A DNA stretch of 64,000 bases, taken from contig CAISIK010000196.1 in the NCBI GenBank assembly GCA_903885375.1, positions 1 through 64,000 of the forward strand. The letters run 5' to 3'. The notes under the pieces are model-generated. The model made no database searches. It saw only the letters and a list, made by a program, of their open reading frames with translations, and was not told the origin of the DNA. Below are positions 63,714 through 64,000 of this stretch, one piece after another. Source of the DNA: an uncultured Pseudomonadota bacterium (GTDB taxonomy: Bacteria; Myxococcota_A; UBA796; SXON01). Made by a program: the position numbers and the translations under genes. Position 1 is the first letter of the stretch. Each line of letters starts with the position of its first letter.

Positions 63714-64000
63714 TCAGGCCTCGAAGAAGTTGATGGAGTGACCCGACGCGAGTTTCACGTAGGCCTTCTTCCAGTTGGAGCGCTTGCCGTAGAAGCGACC
63801 GAAGCGCTTGAACTTGCCGCGAACGCGCACGGTGCGCACGTCCTCGACCTTCACGCTGAAGAACGACTCGACCGCCGCACGAATCTCGTGCTTGTTGGCG
63901 CTCTCGCCGACCTGGAACACGTAGGTGTTCTCGGTCGACTCGGCCAGCGCCGAGCGTTCGGTCACGATCGGGCGGATGATGATTTCGTGGATTTCAGCCA
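63714..64000 (-). CDS. rplW: 50S ribosomal protein L23, start codon cut by window edge
   Basis: 95 residues deduced; only the first base of the ATG falls outside the window (the last bases read TGGCTGAAATC on the minus strand). Reads [40 protein letters not shown], then the loop [18 protein letters not shown]. It docks trigger factor and SRP at the tunnel exit. Confidence 0.96.
   Translation of the reverse strand, partial: AEIHEIIIRPIVTERSALAESTENTYVFQVGESANKHEIRAAVESFFSVKVEDVRTVRVRGKFKRFGRFYGKRSNWKKAYVKLASGHSINFFEA

Overview
The window is about 64 kb of high-GC (roughly 70% by eye), densely packed bacterial chromosome. The gene set points to a myxobacterium-like deltaproteobacterium (Myxococcota or a close relative). 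It has eukaryotic-type Ser/Thr kinases and a pseudokinase, FHA and VWA membrane proteins, a 1,322-residue kinase/cyclase/ATPase/TPR receptor, fused isobutyryl-CoA mutase IcmF, MopE-type Cys/Asp-rich lipoproteins, lpxD and outer-membrane proteins (so a Gram-negative envelope), and a LexA-like box resembling the Myxococcus motif. No rRNA, tRNA, transposase, integrase or CRISPR array was seen.

Layout. 1-11.6 kb: a truncated membrane pseudokinase; a coupled IMPase-like / RpoH-type sigma factor / heparinase-like set; then a signalling cluster (membrane FHA-like protein, VWA lipoprotein, Ser/Thr kinase) divergent from an FHA membrane protein. 11.6-20.7 kb: small LysM protein, sterol-desaturase-type hydroxylase plus SDR, GH13 lipoprotein, and an acs-icmF operon for acyl-CoA metabolism. 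20.7-26.3 kb: an isolated three-gene baseplate operon of contractile-injection/phage-tail type (baseplate J-like, tail protein I-like, unknown) with no sheath, tube or spike genes beside it. 26.3-29.1 kb: dksA-galU, a beta-barrel candidate and recX. 29.1-31.4 kb: a compact operon that looks like an undescribed RiPP-type system: class I isoprenoid-synthase-fold protein, a 77-residue NHLP/nitrile-hydratase-leader-like peptide, and a PqqD-M50 membrane metalloprotease. 31.5-35.0 kb: three overlapping genes of unknown function, in part visibly lower in GC, bounded by a perfect 82-bp direct repeat. 35.0-40.3 kb: adenylate cyclase coupled to the giant kinase. 40.4-50.8 kb: lon, two cyclic-nucleotide-binding-type proteins, uvrB with a LexA-like palindrome, NUDIX-lpxD, and MopE-type lipoproteins.

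50.9-64.0 kb is the ribosomal-protein superoperon on the minus strand, in transcription order rplW-rplB-rpsS-rplV-rpsC-rplP-rpmC-rpsQ-rplN-rplX-rplE-rpsN-rpsH-rplF-rplR-rpsE-rpmD-rplO-secY-adk-map-rpmJ-rpsM-rpsK-rpoA-rplQ. infA (between map and rpmJ) and rpsD (between rpsK and rpoA) are missing from their usual places, and both gaps carry strong inverted repeats. UUCG-tetraloop hairpins follow rplO and rpsK, just before secY and rpoA.

All assignments rest on reading the translated sequence and recalled family motifs. No database search was run, so functions of unrecognised genes are left open.
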